This document shows positions 45,901 through 56,520 of a stretch of 64,000 nt of DNA, piece by piece. Numbering within the stretch: position 1 is the first letter of the stretch; each line of letters opens with the position of its first letter. Location of the stretch: the NCBI RefSeq assembly GCF_036588685.1, contig NC_086375.1, positions 10,285,916 through 10,349,915 on the forward strand. Direction: 5' to 3'. The notes under the pieces were generated by a model. It did no database searches. It saw nothing but the letters and a program-made list of their open reading frames with translations, and was not told the DNA's origin. The position numbers were made by a program, and so were the translations under genes. Origin of the DNA: Mytilus trossulus (Eukaryota > Mollusca > Bivalvia > Mytilida > Mytilidae).

Positions 45901-47232
45901 ATTGTGTCCGGTGACCCCGCCAACTAACCAAGATGACCGCCATGGCTATAAATAGAACATAAGGGTAAAATGCAGTTTTTGGCTTATAACTCAAAAACCA
46001 AATAATTTAGAGAAAATCTGACATTGGGTAAAATTGTTAATCAGGTGAAGATCTATCTGCCCTGAAATTTTCAGATGAATTGGACAACCTGTTTTTGGGT
46101 TGCGGCCCCTAAATTGGTAATTTTAAGGAAATTTTGCTGTTTTTGGTTATTATATTGAATATTATTATAGATATAGGTAAACTGTAAACAGCAATAATGT
46201 TCAGCAAAGTAAGATCTACAAATAAGTCAACATGAACGAAATGGTCAATTGACCCCTGTAGGAGTTATTGACCTTTGTAGTCAATTTTCAATCTGCTTCC
46301 TTTGTTTAATATTCACATAGACCAAGGTGAGCGACACAGGCTCTTTAGAGCCTCTAGTTTTCTTTATACATTATATTTATTTTGCAATTGTCAATCAATT
46401 TAGTTCGTACAAACAAATTACATCTTGACATACTTTACTATAGATGTGAAAGATAAATGAAGAGTTGTGTCCCTTGAACAAATGTTGAATAGACATGTAT
46501 CTGGTTTTTGGAATATTATGAATAAGATAGAGATACAATTTTTCACTATCATCTTCTTTTTAGAATGTGTGTTGGAGAAAAAAGGAAATTAGTCATTCCT
46601 TCAGATATGGGATATGGTGATAGAGGAGCTCCACCAAAAATTCCAGGTAATTTTATTAGGTGGAGAAAACAACACATAAAGTACAAACATTAAAATTGAT
46701 AAGTCAATCATGTTTTTAGAGGGGGCAATATAGGGGGTCCGTTAACAGGTTAACAACACCTCAATTTTGGCAAAAACAGTTAACAAAAAATGCAAAAATG
46801 ATGATAAAAGTTTAACAAACAGGGTTGAAAACAGTTAACAACTTAAATTGATTTCAGATAACAGTTAACAACACCTTGAAAAGGGCCATTACAGGTTAAC
46901 ACAAAAAGGTATTGCCCCCCCCCCCCCCCCCTTTATATGATAACTTTATTTTCCATCTGATGAACACCAATCGCTCAAAGATAGAAAATGTGGACAAATA
47001 AATACAATTTAGGTGTCATACCAACATTTCAGACAACTATTTTCTGTCTTTATATTTATTGTCTTTTATAAAATTTGCAATATTATATTTTACAAACTTA
47101 ATTTTTATTGTTGCATGTAGATATACATAAATCAGTTATATATAATGTATGCTATTTTGTGTCATTTTAGGTGGTGCAACACTTATATTTGAGGTAGAAT
47201 TGTTGGATATAAAGAGACAAGATGAGCTGTAG
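42780..47232 (+). CDS. FKBP2: FKBP2 (FKBP13), ER peptidyl-prolyl cis-trans isomerase
   Basis: FK506-binding prolyl isomerase of the ER lumen. Exons 42780-42947, 43827-43939, 46564-46646 and 47171-47232 give 426 nt and 141 residues (human 142). Residues 1-21 ([21 protein letters not shown]) are a signal peptide with a short basic start, hydrophobic core and AWA cleavage site. The FKBP domain includes [44 protein letters not shown] and [17 protein letters not shown]. The C-terminus is RQDEL, an ER-retention-like tail. N40-C-T is a possible N-glycosylation site. TTTCAG just before the ATG shows that a 5' UTR exon precedes. The 3' end of exon 2 with its donor is tandemly copied in intron 2. Confidence 0.96.
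43827..43939 (+). CDS. FKBP2: FKBP2 coding exon 2 (first unit of the donor array)
   Basis: 113 nt after acceptor AATTTCAG. Its last 35 nt, encoding [11 protein letters not shown], form the founding unit of the tandem array that continues into the intron. The donor used should be GTAAGT at 43940. Confidence 0.93.
43905..44398 (+). repeat. 36-bp tandem array copying the FKBP2 exon-2 5' splice site
   Basis: The unit 'ttgttaaagggtgggatcaa' plus 'ggtttactggggtaag' repeats from the exon end into the intron. GGGGTAAGT occurs with its GT at 43940, 43976, 44012, 44048, 44084, 44124, 44160, 44196, 44236, 44272, 44308, 44344 and 44384: thirteen donors spaced 36 bp, or 40 bp where ATTC is inserted. The exon sequence with 'gttatcaaagg' is the first, coding unit. 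Confidence 0.95.
44704..46360 (+). repeat. Bivalve dispersed repeat, family A (FKBP2 intron 2 copy)
   Basis: It begins with the palindrome 'agctcacctggcccgaaggg' and a GTC-rich tract. Three direct copies of a 501-503 bp module start at 44821, 45322 and 45825, and it ends near 'ggctctttagagcctctag'. Modules 1 and 2 are almost identical; module 3 is more diverged. No coding frame. Confidence 0.75.
46564..46646 (+). CDS. FKBP2: FKBP2 coding exon 3
   Basis: 83 nt after acceptor TTTTTAG, encoding [20 protein letters not shown] and onward; donor GTAATT. Confidence 0.95.
46721..46932. mobile_element. Foldback element with GGGGGCAATA ends
   Basis: GGGGGCAATA (46721-46730) pairs with TATTGCCCCC before a long C-run. 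The inside repeats 'acagttaacaa'. In FKBP2 intron 3. Confidence 0.5.
47171..47232 (+). CDS. FKBP2: FKBP2 coding exon 4
   Basis: 62 nt after acceptor CATTTTAG, encoding [19 protein letters not shown] and TAG. Confidence 0.95.
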
Positions 47233-47378
47233 TGATATTTCTAGTCAAATGTTGTTTCTTTTTTTCTTTCATTATGTGCGGGAAAATTGATGTATAGTGC
47301 TAAACAATTAATTATAATTTCTCTTGGTTTTCTTGATGTTTAAGCTTTATAATGCAGTATAGATATCTTAAAAAACAC

Positions 47379-47384
47379 AATAAA
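47379..47384 (+). terminator. Polyadenylation signal AATAAA of FKBP2
   Basis: AATAAA 147 nt after the FKBP2 stop, in an AT-rich 3' UTR. A further AATAAA lies near 47644. Confidence 0.5.
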
Positions 47385-47939
47385 TGTATCCCGACTTGTT
47401 AAAGGAATAATCAAGGCAATTTCAGCTTAAAAAATTATTGTTGAAAAAGTTTTGTTTCATTGTTATTGGCTTTTATGTTCAGTGGAATGGTTTCATTGGT
47501 CTTTATACCAAATATTTATGTATTTTCTATTAATGCTTTATTTGTAAATCTTTTGATAAAAATTTGTATACAATTGTAAATTTTTTAAGGTCATATTTTT
47601 AGTATGGAAATGAAAGTCAAAAGTTAGAGAGTTCATTAAAAAAATAAATAAGAATCGGTGTGGAATGGCCTATTTAGTGTGGATGCAGAAATCCATATGA
47701 GGAATAATCTGTTTTATTACAAGTGTATGCTTGTGTTCATACATCATGTCATTGAACTTACAAATTTGCCTTCATTTATGAATGAATTTTATACAATTAA
47801 AGAGAGACATAAATCAGATGTTTTCATCTCTATTTCTTTTATAACATGTTTGCATTGTATTTTTCCAAGAAAAATAACATTACAAAATAAACAACTTATT
47901 CAACATAAAAAGATTCCAAGATAAAATTGAGAATGGAAA

Positions 47940-49920
47940 GGGGGAATGTGTCTAAGTGACAACAATCAACCAGATGCTCCGCAGGGCGTAGCTTTATACG
48001 ACCGCAGAGATTGAACCCTGAACAGTTGGGGCAAGTATGGACACAACATTCAAGCTGGATTCAGCTCTAAATTTGGATTGTGATTAAATAGTTGACACAG
48101 CATAGGTTTCTGACACAGCATGAATGTATTCAAATGAACTTAAATTTTTTGTTTTCTCTTAGAGCAATTCACTATGCTGTTGAATATTAATCCTCTCAAA
48201 AAAATGTTTGAAGAAATTTTCTTTTTATTTAATATGAAATTTCAAATGAGAAAAATTGAACCCAATTTTTTAATCACATCCCCCTTTCCCTTGTTCCAAA
48301 ACTAATTTCAATTAAAATATTCTAATGGAGTTTGCAACAATTACTACTCATTTAAATACATCATAAAATATTAAGATGTAAAAAAACTGCTTGTTATCAC
48401 TGAATGGTAAAGATTATTTAAATTTATCAGTTGGTAGTAAAAAGTGAATATACATTGTATATTGTATATAACAAAGATTTAAGTTGATTCTGGACAAAGA
48501 AAGATAACTCCAATTAAAAAAAATTCTTGCAGATATTTCTTGCTTACTTTACTGGACAAAGAAAGATAACTCTTAATTAAAAAAAAAATTGCTATTTCAC
48601 AATATTGTGAAATTAGATATTTCTTGCCATTGCACAATACTGTGCAATTGAAAAGACTTGCTATTGCACAATACTTAATATAATAATTTTAGATCCTGAT
48701 TTGGACCAACTTGAAAACTGGGCCCATAATCAAAAATCTGAGTACATGTTTAGATTCAGCATATCAAAGAGGCCCAAGAATTTGATTTTTGTTAAAATCA
48801 AACTTAGTTTAATTTTGGACCCTTTGCACTTTAATTTAGACCAATTTTAAAACTGGACCAAAAATTAAGAATCTACATACACAGTTAGATTTGGCATATC
48901 AAAGAACCCCAATTATTCAATTTTTGATGAAATCAAACAATGTTTAATATTGGACCTCGATTTGGGCCAACTTGAAAATTGGGCCAATAATCAAAAATCT
49001 AAGTACATTTTTAGATTCAGCATATCAAAGAACCCCAAGTTTTCAATTTTTGTTAAAATCAAACTAAGTTTAATTTTGGACCCTTTGGACCTTAATGTAG
49101 ACCAATTTGAAAACGGGACCAAAAATTAAGAATCTACATACACAGTTAGATTTGGCATATTAAAGAACCCCAATTATTCAATTTTGATGAAATCAAACAA
49201 AGTTTAATTTTGGACCCTTTGGGCCCCTTTTTCCTTAACTGTTGGGACCAAAACTCCCAAAATCAATACCAACCTTCCTTTTATAGTCATAAACCTTGTG
49301 TTTAAATTTCATGGATTTCTATTTACTTATACTAACACTATGGTGCGAAAACCAAGAAAAATGCTTATTTGGGTCCCTTTTTGGCCCCTAATTCCTAAAC
49401 TGTTGGGACCGAAACTCCCAAAATCAATACCAAGCTTCCTTTTGTGGTCATAAACATTGTGTTTAAATTTCATTGATTTCTATTTACTTTAACTAAAGTT
49501 ATTGTGCGAAAACCAAGAATAATGCTTATTTGGGCCCTTTTTTGGCTCCTAATTCCTAAACTGTTGAAACCAAAACTCCCAAAATCAATCCCAACCTTTC
49601 TTTTGTGGTCATAAACCTTGTGTCAAAATTTCATAGATTTCTATTAACTTAAACTAAAGTTATAGTGCGAAAACCAAGAAAATGCTTATTTGGGCCCTTT
49701 TTGGCCCCTGATTCCTAAAATATTGGGACCAAAACTCCCAAAATCAATACCAGCCTTCCTTTTATGGTCATAAACCTTGTGTTAAAATTTCATAGATTTC
49801 TATTCACTTTTACTAAAGTTAGAGTGCGAAAACTAAAAGTATTCGGACGACGACGACGACGCCAACGTGATAGCAATATACGACGAAATTTTTTTCAAAA
49901 TTTGCTGTCGTATAAAAAGC
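47940..49920 (+). repeat. Bivalve dispersed repeat, family B, near full length
   Basis: It begins near 'agatgctccgcagggcgtag' and 'ttatacgaccgcagagattg'. Then come short TTGCACAATACTGTGCAA palindromes (48600-48670) and diverged repeats built on 'gaccaatttgaaaac' (48690-49150). It ends with a GACGAC tract at 49848. I know this arrangement from bivalve genomes; class uncertain. Confidence 0.65.
49240..49830 (+). repeat. 160-bp tandem repeats within family B, 4 copies
   Basis: 'ggaccaaaactcccaaaatc' recurs near 49247, 49407, 49567 and 49727, each followed by 'ttccttttgtggtcataaac' variants. Confidence 0.8.
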
Positions 49921-50589
49921 AGAGCACAGCCAAAGATCACCAATGGGTCTCTATATGCACCAGTCTGTGTTTTGTGGAAATAAGCATTGTGTATAAGTTT
50001 CATAACATTTGGTGGAGGCGTACTAAAATATGAGAACCTAAACCAACTTTGGGGCATACGTACATACAGACAAGGATACTAGTTTGGGTGCATGCAAAAT
50101 AGTATCCCAGAGATGGAATGCTTACCTGGTTAAATAGCATGTTTTAAAAAATCCAGCTTAGAATGTTGGTCAGGTACATAGCAGGCTTCATATTCATATC
50201 ACTTTCAAATGAACCTGTCCTGATATATATGCATACAATATGTGCCACTGGACCTTGAAAGCATATCAATCAATCTATGGATTATGTTACAGCTTTTGTA
50301 TCTGCTGTATTTCATGCACATTTTCTTTGTTCCAATTGTTCTATATTATATTGATCATTTCCTTGGAGCTTGTACGCTAGCCTTTAAAATGGAAGGGATG
50401 TTTGAATTAACTGTTAACAGTAGGTTGTGTCAACCAGACAGCAACCTAACAACACAAAAAGTCATTTCTAGATGTATGGTGGTTGAGTAGTGCATACTAA
50501 ATATCACTAGTTTGCTGACACACAAGATGGGAATTCAGATCCTGTATTTAAAGTTAGAGGTACATCTTAATTGACTTGGTTTGTTGGTT

Positions 50590-50770
50590 TGAATAAGCAT
50601 ATTCCATAACATTTGGTTATCCCATGGGCTTTTTGTTAGGGTTTCCTCATTGTTGACGACTAGATAGTGAAATGTTTGTAGGATCACATCATTCTGTCAT
50701 TTTTAGTCTTTTTCATCTCCAGTGGAAAGTTATCTAAATTGGCAATCATACCACATCTTATATTTTATAT
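50590..50770 (+). repeat. SINE-like dispersed repeat (family S)
   Basis: 'tcctcattgttgacgac' and the tail 'ggcaatcataccacatctta' match 215-355 and 60790-60960. Confidence 0.5.
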
Positions 50771-51974
50771 ATGTGGTATGATTAATAAATCATTTTAACA
50801 TATATTGTTGCAACAAAAGCAAAGCTATTACTAGCTATTATTCTGTACTTGTTTACAGTTTATAAACATAATAACTAAGAATTTAATATTGTGTATTTTC
50901 ACTTTGCTAGGTTTATATGCTTCTAATGATTGGTGCATAAGTACAGAGTGATGTTATAGTTGAGTTGACTAATATTGTAACTATCATACTACTATGAGTT
51001 ACAGAGAAATTGTCTTTACCAGTCACTATAGTGTAAAATGTAAATTATGCCAAACTACCAGTAGTTATAGAGGAACCTTATAATAAACAGTGTTATAGTT
51101 TAGGAAATCAACTATATATTAAAACTGCTGCTAACATTGAAACTGCATAAAAGACACTAAATTAATTAATTATCTTTCTGGTTAAAGGCTTAAATTAAAA
51201 GTGTCTGAATTGAAAAACTTGAGCTACCAAATTCATAAGCTATATTTATAAATTTGAATCACTTATCAATTCCTATAATGCCTGGATCAACAATAACAGC
51301 ATTTATTGTATAAAATGGTTTTATTGTTATATGAATGAAAAGTGCAATCAGAAACATGTACAAAGTAAAAGTCTGTCAAATTCTATCAAAGGTGTTGTAC
51401 TGGGTCTATGAAGGAGGTACATTAAGACTTTCCTGTCTTATTATTGTACATAAATGTTTTAAAAGACATCTTTTCTTCTTAATCATAAATTAGTGATAAT
51501 CACATTTCTGAATTATGTTTGACTCCTATCTATTATATTCAGAGAAAATATTTCTTGAAATTATAATACTAAATTACTGTTTCTATTTTTTCTTTTCTAT
51601 TTAATCAAATTTTTTGGTCTCTCTAACAGCAGGTTTGAACTTCAAAATAAAGTTTATATTTCAATAAAATGGATCTGAATAACTGAAAATAATGCTGACA
51701 ATATCAGAAATACATGTATATATATATTTTTTTATCTCTCAATGGTACCTCCTTCATATACATTTTGTACTTAAATTATTTCAAACGAACTCCTATGTTC
51801 TATACTAAATGAAAAACATAAGACTGAAACCGGCTCATTGAAAAGTAAGTAGATGTGGTCAATTTTACACCATAAACATTATATCATAACCAACTTTCAT
51901 GCAACTGAAGACTCAATTGAGTTTCTATTTTATCAAGAGATGTTTTGTAAACACAGAGAAAGCACATTGAAACT

Positions 51975-52135
51975 CAGCCATGCATGCCATGGTGGATCCA
52001 AAATGGGGATGAGGGGTGGTTGGTGTTCCAGGGGTTGGAATCCCCCACTTTTTTGGATGATCAATGCATTTGAATAGGGATATATAGTTGGAACACCTCC
52101 CCTTTTAAAAATAACTGGATCCGCCCCTGGGATGG
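51975..52135. repeat. 'ggatcc' dispersed repeat
   Basis: Begins 'tggtggatccaaaatgggg' and ends 'taactggatccgcccctgg'. Related fragments are at 18565-18655, 41580-41690 and 59755-59885; the GGATCC-type ends are roughly inverted. Confidence 0.5.
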
Positions 52136-55100
52136 GTGATTTTGTTCAGTGAAAGTGTCAGAGAAATTATTAATTTGCCTGTATAGATGGCTTCCCTGTT
52201 TTGATAGCTGCAGCAAATTCATGCATTTTTTAACATACCATATATTTATCGAGATCAATTTTGCTTTCAAGGCCTGAAATTTGAAAAAAAAAACATCTGT
52301 TGGCCAGTTGCAAGAAAATTAGTTAACACATGTGGTTTATGTTGTAACAATATCACAATTACAAGAATGATAAATATGATATGAAAAAAATATGATTAAA
52401 AGGCATGCTTATACATCTGATGAGAAAATATGAAATACGCAAGGTTAATTTAATGATCTGTATGATTATAAAACATTTGACAACAGACATTTATAATTCT
52501 TATATAAATCAACAAATCATTTGCCAGACATCATGAAATGTGTCAAAATAGATGATGAGAAAAAATAGGCTATTTGTTGGTCTCTTTTTCTTAATCATTA
52601 ATATATATGTATATCATATATAAACATTGTTATATATTATAGAATAATAGAAAACTCTTTATACATAAATATCAAATTATTGAAAAGTCTTTACTTCTTT
52701 TCTACTTAAAACCAAACACTGTGGACTTTTTACAGTATTTTATAACCAGTAATTTTTTTCACTGTTTATTGCTTCATTTTGCTTCTACAATATATAAAAT
52801 GAAAAAAAAATGCCATATGAAAATCAAAGTTAAATAAACAAAATATTTTTGTTTCAAGGTACACAATATGTGTTTCTGAATCAACTTTTTTCAGGTACAC
52901 TGAAGACCTGCGAATCTTCACAAAAAATCCAAAATATAAAACTAATCTTAAGTCTTTTACTCTCAATTTTAATGTCAGATGTCTTTTTTAAAGCTGCACA
53001 TTTCTGGAAGCCAAAAACACAATGTATTTGGGAGCATCAGAGCCAAAAAAGAAGGATTAAGCAATTGCAAAAAATCATGGATTAACCTGAAAATTGTATC
53101 AGCTGACATTTTATGAAAACCATGTGACAGGTCATGTGACAGATCATGTGCAATGTTAACATCAGAGGTATATGGTATTACATGTTATAATTCTATGATA
53201 CTGGTATTCGGTACGTTCTATACAAATGGAAACATAAACATGCAAAAACTAAAATAAAAACTCAATCAAACATGCGAAAAATGACAAATAAATATATATA
53301 GATATGTTAGTACTCTTTTGTATAAAATATCACAAACTCAACAAATGGGTGCTGTTATATTCTTCTACAGCTTTTTCTACTCCAAACTCAAAATATAAGA
53401 AAAAAAATATGCAAAAGACATAGGCGGTTTAAGAAATAAATTTATATTGGATCAGGAGACAATTTTTGTCTTTGCATAAAACTGTTTGTTATTTTAAATC
53501 ATAGTAAGCACTTATGTTCAAATACAATCACCTACCATTAAATTGCCAAATGTTGTTTGAGACTCTGATAACCAGTTTATTATAAATGAATATTTAACTT
53601 TGAAAAATAAATTTCTTCTGAAAATATTACCAAACATGCGGTCAGTGTATAATTTGATATGTAACAAGTTTTAACCTAGCACTATATTGAAACTGAAACT
53701 GTGCAAATAGAACCCTGCACATTTCTTCAATAGCAATTTTTTTCCCCTGCTCCTTGTATTTTCTTAACTACATTCTATTTAAATAAATGAGTAGCACACA
53801 TACAAAATAAAAATATCTAATCTACTATACCCGATTTTCAACATACTGATGAAATGACAAAATGATATTGTTTTTTCTAACTACAGAGAATTCAAAGAAC
53901 AACTTATAAAAAGGGTTTGTTAAAACTTTGGCTTGGATTAGTAACAGCTTAATACAGGTAAATAGTGTTCAAAATATTTGGAAAACAACTTTATATATAC
54001 CTTAAGCTTTTTTTTTCCCAATATAAAGAAAATGCTTCTTAAATTAAGCATAAAATACTTCAACACAAAATCATTTACAGGAGTACACACACAGGATTCC
54101 AGCTGCTGTTTTAATATACACCAAGTTCAAAAATACCTTGAAAGTTGATTTTTATATGATTAAATGTACTACATTGTTCTTTAAGTAAGATATTTTGAAT
54201 TTTAGTATGCAGTTGATTAATAGATGTTCAATATTAAGTCATGTGACTTAGAGATGGATTGAACATCTGTCAATCATTTCAATGCTATTTTTAAACACAT
54301 TGTAACACTACATAGTTTCTCTGTGGTTGGAAAATACTATGTAAATGATCATTCATATCAAAGCATCACATTCACAGATACAATTCAATCACATGTAAAA
54401 ATGTATGCATTTTCATTCTGACAAATATTTTACAATACCTTTACATGAACAATAAAATATTAAAACATTTATATATTGCTCTTACAAGTGATACTATCGA
54501 ATGAAGTATATGCATAACTTAAATGTCTTTATTGAACAGGTATGAAATGTGATTACCTATGCATATATATTTTAATGTATAGAAGTAATTCGAGGATTCT
54601 TTGAATTGCTTTCTTTTCTAAAGCTCTAAGAAATAAGAGCAGATAATCTTAAAAGAATTGAGATGCACATCTTGTAATTTAATTACTTTGATAATTAAAT
54701 GATATCTACATGACCTATATATACTTGATGCTATTGTTTATAAGAAGATCCCTCTGTAAAAGGAGCACCCCTTGAGAGCTGCTAGTTAGTACAATCCATG
54801 TATTTGAATCAGAAAATAAATTTATTAATAAATGCAAGATACTTTTAACTATAAAAAAAATATTCCAAAAGTTTTTCTCTTCATTTGTTTTTTTTCTTCG
54901 TTAGTTTAATAGTATAAAATACCAAATTTTTAAAACAATTTAGTGTCTATACTATATTTCTTATAAAATTGCCTCCCGACCCGTTCACATTCATTTTTGG
55001 AACAGCCATCACAAGACTTGAAAATGCAACACAATGAAAAGCACTAAAAGCGAAACAGTCTTCACAATGAGGTTTAAATAAGGTACATTTTGTATTCTGA

Positions 55101-55565
55101 TAAACGATTGTCTTTTGAATTTAGCATTAGGGAATTTGACATCAATTTCTGGGACATGTTAAGGAGTGAATTTCACTTGACTGGTATGCTACATATTAAA
55201 TTTAATTCCCTTTTCCTAATCCCTCCAACATCACAGGCATCCTATATTAGCAGACTGTATTATCTTGAAAGGAGTTTGTTTTACGAAAATCATGTAAATT
55301 AAAATAAAGAGATGTGGTATGATTGCAAATAAAACAAATATCAACCAGAGACCAGAGCTATTAGCTAAAGATCTTATACTTAAGGTGTTTGTTTTAGACA
55401 AGAACATTTTCAAATATGTAATATTTGATCAAAAGTCTTCTTAGGAGATGAAGATCATGTACATAAATAAAGCAAATCAAATATTTATAGACAAACAAGA
55501 ATTCATAGCACCAGAAATAGATACATGTGTCAGATAATCTGTGTATGGTGATTGATATGAAATTA

Positions 55566-55754
55566 GGACTATTCCATTAAAATGTACGAGGGAGAGTAGG
55601 AAAGGAAGTTTAATTATTGAATGTGGGTCATGGGTCTTTATTAAATATGCATCAATTACCAATATGCTAAATTATCTAAAAAATAGTTTTTGGTTGTAAG
55701 GATATTCTTAAAGTCCCTTCCTACCCTCCCACATACATTTCAATGGAATAGCCC
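55566..55754. mobile_element. Harbinger-like MITE, copy 3 (189 bp)
   Basis: Begins GGACTATTCCATTAAAATGT and ends with an inverted counterpart closing in AATAGCCC. Flanks TTA and TGA are close to the TAA duplications of the other two copies. More diverged, so probably older. Confidence 0.65.
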
Positions 55755-56164
55755 TGAACTGCAAATGGTAACTATAGATGTTATTACACAATACGTCAGT
55801 TCATATAAATAAACAAATACACCAATGATTCTACTCAACGCTAAAATGTACATACTGAGAAAGGATATTTTCGTGAATTGTATTTTATAATTTGCTGCTT
55901 TGATCTCCTTTTTTTTTTCAGTTCTATCTCGCATTTGCTGTGTAAATGCATTTATTTTCACTGACATAAGATCTTGCTGGTATATAATGAAAATATAGAA
56001 GTCACAAATATTTCCCAGTTTTCAGTATTACTATTTTTAGCAGTCATTGGTCAACATGGTCAATGTGTTCTTCTAATGACATACAAAGAAAATAGTATAA
56101 ATAGTTCAGTGTATTACTACTCTTTCAAATGTTCACCATCAAAGAAATCACACCTCTAGCATAT

Positions 56165-56170
56165 TTTATT
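56165..56170 (-). terminator. Candidate polyadenylation signal of ZFAND3
   Basis: AATAAA on the minus strand, about 200 nt after the ZFAND3 stop; another occurs near 56292. Confidence 0.4.
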
Positions 56171-56368
56171 ACACAGCATCAACATTCTACATAAAATGGG
56201 TTAAATAGCTGTGCAACAGACAAAAAAACTTCAAATTCAAATTTTCATGCATAAACAGTAGAAGTATGTTTCACACTTCCGTGAAATATTAATTTATTGT
56301 CATTATCAATTTTTTGTTGGAAGCAGGTTGCATATCAAGTTGCATCTGTTAACGGTTTTTGCAGTCCC

Positions 56369-56520
56369 TCAGGTATCAGTATCAAGACGTTTGAATGATG
56401 TTCCTAGATGTCTGACTGGTTTGACCATTTTTTCTCTTGCCTCTCGTCGGCCATCTTCTTTGTGGTCAAAATCACAATTATGTAACTCTGGAAGTCTATG
56501 TAATGCACAGAATACATTGT
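56369..56520 (-). CDS. ZFAND3: ZFAND3 coding exon 6 (second half of AN1 finger)
   Basis: 152 nt after acceptor TATTTCAG; encodes [19 protein letters not shown], then a basic tail, and TGA. Confidence 0.94.

Larger units (their letters stand above)
49921..56160. other. Intergenic region between FKBP2 and ZFAND3, repeat-derived, no gene seen
   Basis: Contains a family S repeat (50590-50770), a 'ggatcc' repeat (51975-52135) and a Harbinger-like MITE (55566-55754). The rest is AT-rich with no exon-like frame flanked by splice sites. Part may be an extended ZFAND3 3' UTR. Confidence 0.4.
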
